Assembly (NCBI GenBank): GCA_964019415.1
Contig: OZ025870.1
Location: 4,176,908 to 4,240,907, forward strand
DNA length: 64,000 nt
Direction of reading: 5' to 3'
Origin: Ianthella basta
Taxonomy: Eukaryota > Porifera > Demospongiae > Verongiida > Ianthellidae
Shown: one piece after another, positions 11,193 to 23,057 of the stretch
How positions within the stretch are numbered: position 1 is the stretch's first letter
Layout: each line of letters starts with the position of its first letter
The notes under the pieces: generated by a model
What the model saw: the letters and a program-made list of their open reading frames with translations, nothing else
Database searches by the model: none
Told to the model about the DNA's origin: nothing
Translations under genes and position numbers: made by a program

Positions 11193-13295
11193 TGCATGGC
11201 TTCATATGCTCCATATGTGCAACATGAATAGTGATTCCCTAGCCCTAACCATTTTACTGATGCCCACAAACCAAACAGCTGCAGAATACACAGGTGTAGT
11301 AAGGATTCCCAGAAAAGATTTTTTCTATAATTATATATGTTACGACCCGTTTCGCAACTACAAGATGTCTGCAGAATTAACAGTGTGAAGCTCAACATTG
11401 TGATTTTGAGCCTGGGCCCGACTCGCTGTAGCAGAAGCCCACTGAAGGCGTGCGCCCTACTAGTTTCATACAAATGTTCATTGTAAATTATGAAGTAATG
11501 ATGTGTTGTCCTTCCTTTCAGCTCCGTGAACACTTCCAGTCACCTGGCTGGAGAGCTGGAGAGCATGCACTTTTTGTGGACACTCATGTCGCTCTATGGC
11601 TAGACTCACGTGCACACAAGAAGCTGCCTTGCTTGCGTGAGGTGTCTGGCTCCGTAATAGTGACTGAGACTCTGCAGGAGGAGTTTGACAAGTTCAAATC
11701 TGCCTTGCCTCGTATGGAATGCAGCCATTTGGAATGGTCCCATACTCCAATATTGGAATGCCTTTGTGAGGTCAACACCTGGCATCCCAATCACCATGTT
11801 TGGCAAGCAGTACCTTGAGCTTCATTACTCAGAGGTAGACTGCCTCTGTCAATGGGTTGTAGTCACCAGAGCCTGTGGAAGAAGGGACATCACCATTTCT
11901 GACAGTGGCCCATTGCTTTCTAATCATCCACCTTTGCCAGTCAACCCAGAGAAACCAGACAAGCTGGAGAAACCAGACAAGCTGGAGAAACCACTCAAGC
12001 TGGAGAAACCACTCAAGCTGGAGAAACCACTCAAGAGACAGAAGGTAATCAATTCCTGATATCACGTGCTTTAAAACTACTGCATGCATCTCGTAGTGCT
12101 TATTATAGTTTTTTAGTTTCTTTTTGCAGACTGATGCCATACAGAACACTGCTGCCAAAAATCTCAGTTTGAAGAAACGACAGGGCAAACACAAGAGTAC
12201 AACGCAGACTCTCACAGTGATTGACTTGACATACGAACCAGACAGAAATGACACATCACCTGCAAGTAATCGTACGTAGAAATGTGAAAAGTGGGTGCAA
12301 GTCAAGGACATCTGCCTCACAACTGCAGACCGAGGACTTCTACTTCATCCAACAGCGTGGATGACAGACAGCATTATTGCTGCAGGCCAAAGATTATTGC
12401 AGAGGCAAACTGGTGCACATGGTCTACAACCTCCTTGCCTTGGGCAGACATGTGCCTTTCACATCCGAAGTGGAGATTTTATCCAGGTTGTCAACAGTGG
12501 ACGTGACCACTGGCTTACTATCAGCACAATAGGGGCAGTGGATGGTACAGTGAATGTTTATGACAGCATTTAGCTCATTCACAAAAAGCCAGATCGCAGC
12601 TATCATCCACACAGATAGCAAAGATATCACTCTGAACGTCACAGATGTTCAGATGCAGAGAGGTTCAGGTGACTGTGGCTTGTTTTCTTTGGCATTCGCC
12701 GCATGCCTTGCAAATGGGTGTCAGAGACTCTTTGATCAGGGCAAAATGAGAAATCACCTGCACGAGTGCTTGCAGAAGGAAGAGCTGACTATGTTCCCCA
12801 TCATGAAAGAAAGAAAGCCCAAGAAAGTCATCAAAGCAGTGCACACAGTGTCTACTGCATCTGCAGAATGCCAGAAGACAGCAAGATGGTTCAGTGTTGT
12901 ACATGTAACGAATGGTACCACGTACCATGTGTGGATGTACCTGAAGAAGCATTAGACGACAGTGCAGTGCCGTGGTACTGTACTAGGTGTTAACTCAAAC
13001 TAACATGCAGCAACTAACATGTTTAGCACTTATAGCTAACATATAGTGTTGTTCCTTTTCATCTTGTTGACATATCAGTTGTAGTTTAATTCTATGCATT
13101 GACTGCTTGTATCACTAACTGTACTTATATTACTTCTAAATACAGACCACTGGAATAATGAGATATTGCAAACTATGCAGGTTGCTGCAGAGTTTGGAAT
13201 TGGGTTAGTCAGCTTTAAAATGGATCAACCAGCTTCAAGGCAAGTGACTGGTTTTGAAATGGGCTGACCAGCTTCAAAGTGCCAGGGGAACCCGC
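11193..13295 (+). pseudogene. array unit 2: Ulp1-like protease/PHD gene
   Basis: Same organisation as unit 1, with five charged hexad repeats, but it carries the GC-hairpin insert in the intron before exon A. A private 2-bp deletion near 11735 (TTTGGAATGG for TTTGGAAATTGG) splits exon A into two frames. It shares the AGCATTTAG form with unit 1, so the protease frame stops right after the catalytic Asp. The PHD Cys missing in unit 1 is intact here (CICRMPED). Confidence 0.82.
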
Positions 13296-15365
13296 TGCAT
13301 GGCTTCATATGCTCCATATGTGCAACATGAATAGTGATTCCCTAGCCCTAACCATTTTACTGATGCCCACAAACCAAACAGCTGCAGAATACACAGGTGT
13401 AGTAAGGATTCCCAGAAAAGATTTTTTCTATAATTATATATGTTACGACCCGTTTCGCAACTACAAGATGTCTGCAGAATTAACAGTGTGAAGCTCAACA
13501 TTGTGATTTTGAGCCTGGGCCCGACTCGCTGAAGCAGAAGCCCGCTGAAGGCGGGCGCCCTACTAGTTTCATACAAATGTTCATTGTAAATTATAAAGTA
13601 ATGATGTGTCGTCCCTCCTTTCAGCTCCGTGAACACTTCCAGTCACCTGGCTGGAGAGCTGGAGAGCATGTAGTTTTTGTTGACACTCATGTCGCTCTAT
13701 GGCTAGACTCACGTGCACACAAGAAGCTGCCTTGCTTGCGTGAGGTGTCTGGCTCCGTAATAGTGACTGAGACTCTGCAGGAGGAGTTTGACAAGTTCAA
13801 ATCTGCCTTGCCTCGTATGGAATGCAGCCGTTTGGAAATTGGTCCCATACTCCAATATTGGAATGCCTTTGTGAGGTCAACACCTGGCATCCCAATTACC
13901 ATGTTTGGCAAGCAGTACCTTGAGCTTCATTACTCAGAGGTAGACTGCCTCTGTCAATGGATTGCAGTCACCAGAGCCTGTGGAAGAAGAGACATCACCA
14001 TTTCTGACAGTGGCCCATTGCTTTCTAATCATCCACCTTTGCCAGTCAACCCAGAGAAACCAGACAAGCTGGAGAAACCAGACAAGCTGGAGAAACCACT
14101 CAAGAGACAGAAGGTAATCAATTCCTGATATCACGTGCTTTAAAACTACTGCATGCATCTCGTAGTGCTTATTATAGTTTTTTAGTTTCTTTTTGCAGAC
14201 TGATGCCATACAGAACACTGCTGCCAAAAATCTCAGTTTGAAGAAACGACAGGGCAAACACAAGAGTACAACGCAGACTCTCACAGTGATTGACTTGACA
14301 TACGAACCAGACAGAAATGACACATCACCTGCAAGTAATCGTACGTAGAAATGTGAAAAGTGGGTGCAAGTCAAGGACATCTGCCTCACAACTGCAGACC
14401 GAGGACTTCTACTTCATCCAACAGCATGGATGACAGACAGCATTATTGCTGCAGGCCAAAGATTATTGCAGAGGCAAACTGGTGCACATGGTCTACAACC
14501 TCCTTGCCTTGGGCAGACATGTGCCTTTCACATCCGAAGTGGAGATTTTATCCAGGTTGTCAACAGTGGACGTGACCACTGGCTTACTATCAGCACAATA
14601 GGGGCAGTGGATGGTACAGTGAATGTTTATGACAGCATATTAGCTCATTCACAAAAAGCCAGATTGCAGCTATCATCCACACAGATAGCAAAGATATCAC
14701 TCTGAACGTCACAGATGTTCAGATGCAGAGAGGTTCAGGTGACTGTGGCTTGTTTTCTTTGGCATTCGCCGCATGCCTTGCAAGTGGGTGTCAGAGACTC
14801 TTTGATCAGGGCAAAATGAGAAATCACCTGCACGAGTGCTTGCAGAAGGGAGAGCTGACTATGTTCCCCATCATGAAAGAAAGAAAGCCCAAGAAAGTCA
14901 TCAAAGCAGTGCACACAGTGTCTACTGCATCTGCAGAATGCCAGAAGACAGCAAGATGGTTCAGTGTTGTACATGTAACGAATGGTACCACGTACCATGT
15001 GTGGATGTACCTGAAGAAGCATTAGACGACAGTGCAGTGCCGTGGTACTGTACTAGGTGTTAACTCAAACTAACATGCAGCAACTAACATGTTTAGCACT
15101 TATAGCTAACATATAGTGTTGTTCCTTTTCATCTTGTTGACATATCAGTTGTAGTTTAATTCTATGCATTGACTGCTTGTATCACTAACTGTACTTATAT
15201 TACTTCTAAATACAGACCACTGGAATAATGAGATATTGCAAACTATGCAGGTTGCTGCAGAGTTTGGAATTGGGTTAGTCAGCTTTAAAATGGATCAACC
15301 AGCTTCAAGGCAAGTGACTGGTTTTGAAATGGGCTTACCAGCTTCAAAGTGCCAGGGGAACCCGC
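13296..15365 (+). pseudogene. array unit 3: Ulp1-like protease/PHD gene
   Basis: Exon A is open over its whole length with three charged hexads instead of five. The in-frame TAG after SNRT (about 14346) is kept. After the Asp block the sequence reads AGCATATTAGCTC, one base short of a frame that would join the catalytic Cys block, so the His/Asp part runs out at ISL. The PHD finger is in a third frame (14836-15063). Confidence 0.82.
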
Positions 15366-17435
15366 TGCATGGCTTCATATGCTCCATATGTGCAACATGA
15401 ATAGTGATTCCCTAGCCCTAACCATTTTACTGATGCCCACAAACCAAACAGCTGCAGAATACACAGGTGTAGTAAGGATTCCCAGAAAAGATTTTTTCTA
15501 TAATTATATATGTTACGACCCGTTTCGCAACTACAAGATGTCTGCAGAATTAACAGTGTGAAGCTCAACATTGTGATTTTGAGCCTGGGCCCGACTCGCT
15601 GTAGCAGAAGCCCGCTGAAGGCGGGCGCCCTACTAGTTTCATACAAATGTTCATGGTAAATTATGAAGTAATGATGTGTCGTCCCTCCTTTCAGCTCCGT
15701 GAACACTTCCAGTCACCTGGCTGGAGAGCTGGAGAGCATGCACTTTTTGTTGACACTCATGTCGCTCTATGGCTAGACTCACGTGCACACAAGAAGCTGC
15801 CTTGCTTGCGTGAGGTGTCTGGCTCCGTAATAGTGACTGAGACTCTGCAGGAGGAGTTTGACAAGTTCAAATCTGCCTTGCCTCGTATGGAATGCAGCCG
15901 TTTGGAAATTGGTCCCATACTCCAATATTGGAATGCCTTTGTGAGGTCAACACCTGGCATCCCAATTACCATGTTTGGCAAGCAGTACCTTGAGCTTCAT
16001 TACTCAGAGGTAGACTGCCTCTGTCAATGGGTTGTAGTCACCAGAGCCTGTGGAAGAAGGGACATCACCATTTCTGACAGTGGCCCATTGCTTTCTAATC
16101 ATCCACCTTTGCCAGTCAACCCAGAGAAACCAGACAAGCTGGAGAAACCAGACAAGCTGGAGAAACCACTCAAGAGACAGAAGGTAATCAATTCCTGATA
16201 TCACGTGCTTTAAAACTACTGCATGCATCTCGTAGTGCTTATTATAGTTTTTTAGTTTCTTTTTGCAGACTGATGCCATACAGAACACTGCTGCCAAAAA
16301 TCTCAGTTTGAAGAAACGACAGGGCAAACACAAGAGTACAACGCAGACTCTCACAGTGATTGACTTGACATACGAACCAGACAGAAATGACACATCACCT
16401 GCAAGTAATCGTACGTAGAAATGTGAAAAGTGGGTGCAAGTCAAGGACATCTGCCTCACAACTGCAGACCGAGGACTTCTACTTCATCCAACAGCGTGGA
16501 TGACAGACAGCATTATTGCAGCAGGCCAAAGATTATTGCAGAGACAAACTGGTGCACATGGTCTACAACCTCCTTGCCTTGGGCAGACATGTGCCTTTCA
16601 CATCCGAAGTGGAGATTTTATCCAGGTTGTCAACAGTGGACTTGACCACTGGCTTACTATCAGCACAATAGGGGCAGTGGATGGTACAGTGAATGTTTAT
16701 GACAGCATATTAGCTCATTCACAAAAAGCCAGATTGCAGCTATCATCTACACAGATAGCAAAGATATCACTCTGAACGTCACAGATGTTCAGATGCAGAG
16801 AGGTTCAGGTGACTGTGGCTTGTTTTCTTTGGCATTCGCCGCATGCCTTGCAAATGGGTGTCAGAGACTCTTTGATCAGGGCAAAATGAGAAATCACCTG
16901 CACGAGTGCTTGCAGAAGGGAGAGCTGACTATGTTCCCCATCATGAAAGAAAGAAAGCCCAAGAAAGTCATCAAAGCAGTGCACACAGTGTCTACTGCAT
17001 CTGCAGAATGCCAGAAGACAGCAAGATGGTTCAGTGTTGTACATGTAACGAATGGTACCACGTACCATGTGTGGATGTACCTGAAGAAGCATTAGACGAC
17101 AGTGCAGTGCCGTGGTACTGTACTAGGTGTTAACTCAAACTAACATGCAGCAACTAACATGTTTAGCACTTATAGCTAACATATAGTGTTGTTCCTTTTC
17201 ATCTTGTTGACATATCAGTTGTAGTTTAATTCTATGCATTGACTGCTTGTATCACTAACTGTACTTATATTACTTCTAAATACAGACCACTGGAATAATG
17301 AGATATTGCAAACTATGCAGGTTGCTGCAGAGTTTGGAATTGGGTTAGTCAGCTTTAAAATGGATCAACCAGCTTCAAGGCAAGTGACTGGTTTTGAAAC
17401 GGGCTGACCAGCTTCAAAGTGCCAGGGGAACCCGC
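15366..17435 (+). pseudogene. array unit 4: Ulp1-like protease/PHD gene
   Basis: Nearly identical to unit 3: three hexads, the same TAG, the same one-base deficit between Asp and Cys blocks and the same frame change before the PHD finger. Small private differences include Leu for Arg before the catalytic DHW (GLDHW). The intronic hairpin reads GCCCGCTGAAGGCGGGC. Confidence 0.82.
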
Positions 17436-19510
17436 TGCATGGCTTCATATGCTCCATATGTGCAACATGAATAGTGATTCCCTAGCCCTAACCATTTTAC
17501 TGATGCCCACAAACCAAACAGCTGCAGAATACACAGGTGTAGTAAGGATTCCCAGAAAAGATTTTTTCTATAATTATATATGTTACGACCCGTTTCGCAA
17601 CTACAAGATGTCTGCAGAATTAACAGTGTGAAGCTCAACATTGTGATTTTGAGCCTGGGCCCGACTCGCTGAAGCAGAAGCCCACTGAAGGCGGGCGCCC
17701 TACTAGTTTCATACAAATGTTCATGGTAAATTATAAAGTAATGATGTGTCGTCCTTCCTTTCAGCTCCATGAACACTTCCAGTCACCTGGCTGGAGAGCT
17801 GGAGAGCATGTACTTTTTGTTGACACTCATGTCGCTCTATGGCTAGACTCACGTGCACGCAAGAAGCTGCCTTGCTTGCGTGAGGTGTCTGGCTCCGTAA
17901 TAGTGACTGAGACTCTGCAGGAGGAGTTTGACAAGTTCAAATCTGCCTTGCCTCGTATGGAATGCAGCCGTTTGGAAATTGGTCCCATACTCCAATATTG
18001 GAATGCCTTTGTGAGGTCAACACCTGGCATCCCAATTACCATGTTTGGCAAGCAGTACCTTGAGCTTCATTACTCAGAGGTAGACTGCCTCTGTCAATGG
18101 ATTGTAGTCACCAGAGCCTGTGGAAGAAGAGACATCACCATATCTGACAGTGGCCCATTGCTTTCTAATCATCCACCTTTGCCAGTCAACCCAGAGAAAC
18201 CAGACAAGCTGGAGAAACCAGACAAGCTGGAGAAACCACTCAAGAGACAGAAGGTAATCAATTCCTGATATCACGTGCTTTAAAACTACTGCATGCATCT
18301 CGTAGTGCTTATTATAGTTTTTTAGTTTCTTTTTGCAGACTGATGCCATACAGAACACTGCTGCCAAAAATCTCAGTTTGAAGAAACGACAGGGCAAACA
18401 CAAGAGTACAACACAGACTCTCACAGTGATTGACTTGACATACGAACCAGACAGAAATGACACATCACCTGCAAGTAATCGTACGTAGAAATGTGAAAAG
18501 TGGGTGCAAGTCAAGGACATCTGCCTCACAACTGCAGATCGAGGACTTCTACTTCATCCAACAGCGTGGATGACAGACAGCATTATTGCTGCAGGCCAAA
18601 GATTATTGCAGAGGCAAACTGGTGCACATGGTCTACAACCTCCTTGCCTTGGGCAGACATGTGCCTTTCACATCCGAAGTGGAGATTTTATCCAGGTTGT
18701 CAACAGTGGACGTGACCACTGGCTTACTATCAGCACAATAGGGGCAGTGGATGGTACAGTGAATGTTTATGACAGCATATTAGCTCATTCACAAAAAGCC
18801 AGATTGCAGCTATCATCCACACAGATAGCAAAGATATCACTCTGAACGTCACAGATGTTCAGATGCAGAGAGGTTCAGGTGACTGTGGCTTGTTTTCTTT
18901 GGCATTCGCCGCATGCCTTGCAAGTGGGTGTCAGAGACTCTTTGATCAGGGCAAAATGAGAAATCACCTGCACGAGTGCTTGCAGAAGGGAGAGCTGACT
19001 ATGTTCCCCATCATGAAAGAAAGAAAGCCCAAGAAAGTCATCAAAGCAGTGCACACAGTGTCTACTGCATCTGCAGAATGCCAGAAGACAGCAAGATGGT
19101 TCAGTGTTGTACATGTAACGAATGGTACCACGTACCATGTGTGGATGTACCTGAAGAAGCATTAGACGACAGTGCAGTGCCGTGGTACTGTACTAGGTGA
19201 TAACTCAAACTAACATGCAGCAACTAACATGTTTAGCACTTATAGCTAACATATAGTGTTGTTCCTTTTCATCTTGTTGGCATATCAGTTGTAGTTTAAT
19301 TCTATGCATTGACTGCTTGTATCACTAACTGTACTTATATTACTTCTAAATACAGACCACTGGAACAATGAGATATTGTAAACTATGCAGGTTGCTGCAG
19401 AGTTTGGAATTGGGTTAGTCAGCTTTAAAATGGATCAACCAGCTTCAAGGCAAGTGACTGGTTTTGAAATGGGCTGACCAGCTTCAAAGTGCCAGGGGAA
19501 CCCGCTGCAT
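17436..19510 (+). pseudogene. array unit 5: Ulp1-like protease/PHD gene
   Basis: The last unit, again with three hexads and all shared lesions. The finger ends CTR followed by TGA instead of CTRC and TAA, so the final PHD Cys is lost. The unit's 3' flank is the same AT-rich sequence as in the others up to GCTGCATG, after which the array stops. Confidence 0.82.
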
Positions 19511-19788
19511 GTCTTACAAGTGGGTCATGGATCAAGTTGGGATTTGGGTCTTTCATGCAAACTGTTTATCTTTATTCTCTCGTAACGCAGGTATAAAAGA
19601 ATGTCAAATTACCCAAAAATTTGTGTTCAAACTGCCTGGCTTTAAACTCCGACATTTTGAAATATTATTATGAAACAGGCACACATGCGCACTGCCTGTG
19701 ATAGAGTACATATACATAAACACATGCAAAATGAAGTAAACAAAGCAATAATAAGCATGGGCAGTAGTATAGTTAATAGGCAGGTTAA
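19511..19788. other. array-to-retroelement junction
   Basis: Unique sequence leading into the 3' end of the minus-strand retroelement. CAGGCACACATGCGCACTGCC at 19676-19697 is the reverse complement of the 3'-end motif also found at 40060-40081. Confidence 0.6.
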
Positions 19789-22360
19789 TTAGCACATATT
19801 GTCAAGGAGATCAATAGGGCTGTCCAACAGGTTCAATCTCTTTGGATGGTGCAAACTGGATCTGGCACCTCGTAAACACATAATTGAGGCATCAATCAGG
19901 GCAAAGGAAGTGCGGCGTCTGATCATCCTCATCACTTGATTGTAGGGTGAGCCAGTATTGTCGGCAATCAGAGAGGCCAATCTCTTGTACATCACTGATG
20001 CTGATGGTCCCCACCCCCCGGTAGTGGCCAAAACAATGGGGGTAAAGGTACCATGCTCAATCTCTCGGATGCGATGTTCATATTCTCTTCTCTTTTCTCT
20101 TTCGTGCTTCTTGTAGGTAGACAACAGGGAATCAGATGAATTGGATGGGGCAAATGGGTTGAAGATTCTGACATCAAAGAAAGTCTGTTGTCTACTGTTC
20201 CCCCAGAAACCCATGGCTTTGATGTCTTGTCTGGCATTGTCACCTTTGATGGCAGATCGTCCAGAGGGCTGCTCCCCAGTCAAAGGTTGAAGATGGGGCT
20301 CAATCTCCACACCATGACAGACTTCCGTCAAGAGGTTGGCAGTCAGATCCCTTACTCTGTCATGCCTGATACTGGGGAAGGCACCGTGAGGGCAACTGAG
20401 GGAATGCTCCACTGTGAAGGCAGATCCACAAACACATGTGCTTGGCAGCCTCACTGGATCCCACCCGTATCTCAAACAGAGAGCATCCCTAAAGGCCTGC
20501 TTGTGCAGATTGAAACCTTCCTCAGCAAGAGGCAATGTGGTTAACCAAGCAGATGCCCCTTTTTCCGATGCCAACTCCATCGCCTTCTTCATTTTCCTGG
20601 GCAGCCGTCCCCGGAGAACATTTGCTTCCTCCTCAATTTTTGTTCTTGCTTCCTTCCTGCTTGCTGCTCTAGCCTCGCTTTGGAAGCTGCGGACAGCCAT
20701 GAGGTTGTCATCATTGCAGCCTAAGATGGCAGAGACCAGTGGTCCTGTTATTCCCAAAGAGGCCTGAAATTGCCTCTGGGCCCTATCGTCAGCTCTAGGG
20801 ACCCCAAGACCACCTAGCCTCACCGGTAGTGCAAGCAGTTCTCTTTCATCGTCGCTGATGGCTGCCCTTCCTGTGATGATTGGCAAGAGTTTGTCCCGAA
20901 AGGCCTTCTCGAGGGGAGCCAGTAGATCACCAATGTCTGGAATGACGCGCATAAAATAGTTCCACTTCTCCATTACTCCGTGTGTTAGTGCTGCATATGC
21001 CGCCTGAGGTTGAGTTACAGCAAAGGATGTAAGTTCTTCAATTTCAGCAACCCACTCACGAACCTTGTTTGAGACCACTTCCTCGATGTACCTTCTTGTG
21101 CCAATTGGGACTCCAAGATGTTGGTGTCCTCTTGAGGTGATGTTAACACCCGAACCTTCAAAAGCTTCTTGGGCTTGAGACAGATGCTCCTCTTTTACAA
21201 GCAGCCAAGTCTTTGCCGGGTTTGGATAATAGCCATAGCGAGGACCTTCATCCTGGACCTTCTGCCACCATTCCAGTACTCTTCTGACACTGCCACCAGC
21301 AGAGGCATCATCAGCATACCAGATTTGCTTCACATCAGCCGCAACTTTCTTGATCAACGGGATGGTAGCCAGAGCATACATGGGCATTGCCATGGGGTCG
21401 CCCTGCGTTGTGCCTTCCTTAGAGAGCAAAGTTTCACCATCAACATATAGGGGGACATCACATCGATAGGTATTGACAAGGAATGGAGCAATTGGTGGAC
21501 ACATTACCTGAATATTCCTCAGGGCCATTTCTCTGTTCAATGAATTGAAGGCATTGGTAGCATCTATCATCAAAATTGCTTCGGTATTGGTATCATTGTA
21601 GAGACATCTCATAGAATGAGCCCCAGCCTCACACCCACTAATGTGGCCAGTACATAGCTGCAAAGGGCCCGTCACTTCAAAGATGTAGTCTGAGGTCACC
21701 TGCAGTGCTGCTTTGGCCATGAGTCTTCTAAGAACTTCACCTACTCCAATAGGTCTTACACCAGGTGATTTATCAAGGGCTATGAGGCGACAGGCCAGTA
21801 GGCAAGAGACACCCTCTGGATCAACGTACTCACTGCAGAGACGTCTTGTCATCCTTGCGATTGTGGAACAGAGGTCGTCCGACTCTCTTGAGAAGGATGA
21901 ACAGATTCTCTTCCATCTGTTGGTGTCTAAACCAGAAGGGCCTGCCGAGCCCGTCATCTTAAGAACAATTGACCTAATCATTTGGGCAGTGATTTCGTCA
22001 TATATCACTTGGTGTGGCTGGGAACCGCCTCGATCCTCCTCGAGAACACTCTCCTGCAAGGGCCGTCTGTCTGGGTGTTTATCCTCAAGGTGCTGCTTCA
22101 CTGATCTGCCATCCTGTTGGATGCTGTCTGTCTGCAAGACCCCAGTGAAGCCATTCTTGCTTATCATCCTTATAGCAGCTTTCACATTGCCCTGCTGTAC
22201 TTTCCTGGCAAAAAGACTTGCATGCTGCCCTCCATTCAATGAGTGATTGCGAGTGTCCTTCAGTCTTGTTTGGATGGTGACTGGCTTTAAACTGGGCCAC
22301 CTGACAGTGGACTTGGCTTGACCTAGTTTTAATAGATCAAACAATAAGAGTGAATGGTAA
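19676..22360 (-). mobile_element. non-LTR retrotransposon with restriction-like endonuclease
   Basis: One long minus-strand RT ORF plus a 3' UTR ending near GGCAGTGCGCATGTGTGCCT. A 5'-truncated relative on the plus strand at 39117-40085 ends in the same motif. 5' truncation and a shared 3' terminus are typical of target-primed retrotransposition. There are no LTRs and no clear poly(A). The 5' end is not defined; the ORF is open without a clear ATG at 22344, so this copy may itself be slightly truncated or use an upstream exon. Confidence 0.75.
19789..22344 (-). CDS. reverse transcriptase with zinc knuckle and REL-type endonuclease, intact ORF
   Basis: 851 codons without a stop. RT blocks in order: RLIALDKSPGVRPIGVGEVL (motifs 1-2), MIDATNAFNSLNRE (motif A Asp), EGTTQGDPMAMPMYALAT (motif B) and IWYADDASAGG (motif C YADD). 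Towards the C-terminus a CVCG...EHSLSC Cys/His knuckle precedes RQDIKAMGFWG...TFFDVRIFNP, whose spaced Asp residues suit a PD-(D/E)XK nuclease. This order resembles early-branching non-LTR elements (R2/NeSL/CRE-like) rather than APE-type ones. The first codon of the open frame is TTG; the first internal Met candidates are within the first 100 codons. Predicted role: target nicking and reverse transcription of its own RNA. The exact clade is not assignable by eye. Confidence 0.8.
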   Translation of the reverse strand: MFDLLKLGQAKSTVRWPSLKPVTIQTRLKDTRNHSLNGGQHASLFARKVQQGNVKAAIRMISKNGFTGVLQTDSIQQDGRSVKQHLEDKHPDRRPLQESVLEEDRGGSQPHQVIYDEITAQMIRSIVLKMTGSAGPSGLDTNRWKRICSSFSRESDDLCSTIARMTRRLCSEYVDPEGVSCLLACRLIALDKSPGVRPIGVGEVLRRLMAKAALQVTSDYIFEVTGPLQLCTGHISGCEAGAHSMRCLYNDTNTEAILMIDATNAFNSLNREMALRNIQVMCPPIAPFLVNTYRCDVPLYVDGETLLSKEGTTQGDPMAMPMYALATIPLIKKVAADVKQIWYADDASAGGSVRRVLEWWQKVQDEGPRYGYYPNPAKTWLLVKEEHLSQAQEAFEGSGVNITSRGHQHLGVPIGTRRYIEEVVSNKVREWVAEIEELTSFAVTQPQAAYAALTHGVMEKWNYFMRVIPDIGDLLAPLEKAFRDKLLPIITGRAAISDDERELLALPVRLGGLGVPRADDRAQRQFQASLGITGPLVSAILGCNDDNLMAVRSFQSEARAASRKEARTKIEEEANVLRGRLPRKMKKAMELASEKGASAWLTTLPLAEEGFNLHKQAFRDALCLRYGWDPVRLPSTCVCGSAFTVEHSLSCPHGAFPSIRHDRVRDLTANLLTEVCHGVEIEPHLQPLTGEQPSGRSAIKGDNARQDIKAMGFWGNSRQQTFFDVRIFNPFAPSNSSDSLLSTYKKHEREKRREYEHRIREIEHGTFTPIVLATTGGWGPSASVMYKRLASLIADNTGSPYNQVMRMIRRRTSFALIDASIMCLRGARSSLHHPKRLNLLDSPIDLLDNMC

Positions 22361-22425
22361 GCTAGTTAGTAATTCTAAAATCTACCGTATGAAGTAGATG
22401 CAGCACTCCTGTTGTCATATAAAAT

Positions 22426-22451
22426 ATCTATCTATCTATCTATCTATCTAA
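22426..22451. repeat. (TATC)n microsatellite
   Basis: Six or so ATCT/TATC units just upstream of the minus-strand RT ORF. Confidence 0.9.
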
Positions 22452-22690
22452 TTATAAATTATTACCTGTAAACACATGTCACGGCCTGCAAGTATTGGGT
22501 TATCTCGTCAAGAACCACGAACTACAAGCAAATTAGCTAGCTATGCTAATCTTTCAGCTTTGGTGTTACTGTGACTCACACTGTTCACTGCAGATGTTTG
22601 TCACTATGGTCCATCACGTCGTTCGCAACAGTCACAATTCTTCTCTAAAGGCCTAGCACGGTCCAAAGCACGGTTCCAAAGCACGGTTAC

Positions 22691-22885
22691 TAAGCCGGTC
22701 AACCCATTTCAAGGATGCGCCCATTTTCTCTGACCCGTTTCAATACGGGTCAGGTTGAGTAACGGGTCGTAACGTATTGACCGGTTTCAAATTAGGTCGA
22801 CCGGTTTCAAAACGGGTCGACCGGTTTTAAAGCGAGCGACTAGTTTCAAAACGGGTCAAGTTGCGAATCGGGTCGTAACATATAC
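22691..22885. repeat. GACCGGTTTCAAAACGGGTC minisatellite
   Basis: About ten degenerate copies of a roughly 20-bp unit containing GACCGGTTTCAAA and ACGGGTC, many with the palindrome GGTCGACC. It ends GCGAATCGGGTCGTAACATATACG, the reverse complement of ATATGTTACGACCCGTTTCGC found in every unit of the 9-19 kb array. Degenerate versions (GACTGGTTTTGAAACGGGCTGACCAGC) close each array unit. Confidence 0.8.
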
Positions 22886-23057
22886 GTAAAATTACGGATC
22901 TAGTGCTGATTGCACCATATATTTCATGCAGCTTTATTGAGCAATTACATTATTATTATCCGCTACCTAATCATTTTTTTCCACAGGGGCAACTATTTTC
23001 AACGTACCAATTAAAGCAAAATGGTGATACATAGGCACACATGCACACTGCCTGATA

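Larger units (their letters stand above)
9132..19510 (+). repeat. five-unit tandem array of an Ulp1-PHD pseudogene
   Basis: Five head-to-tail units start at 9132, 11193, 13296, 15366 and 17436, with lengths 2061, 2103, 2070, 2070 and about 2070 bp. Each starts at TGCATGGCTTC or a close variant, and the array ends at 19506-19510, where TGCATG continues into unrelated sequence. Units 3-5 differ by scattered substitutions only. The 33-bp length difference of unit 2 is fully explained by two extra 18-bp KLEKP-type repeats (+36), a 2-bp deletion near 11735 and a 1-bp deletion before 12572. All five carry the same stop codon and the same two frame breaks, so the amplified copy was already disabled. 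Confidence 0.95.
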
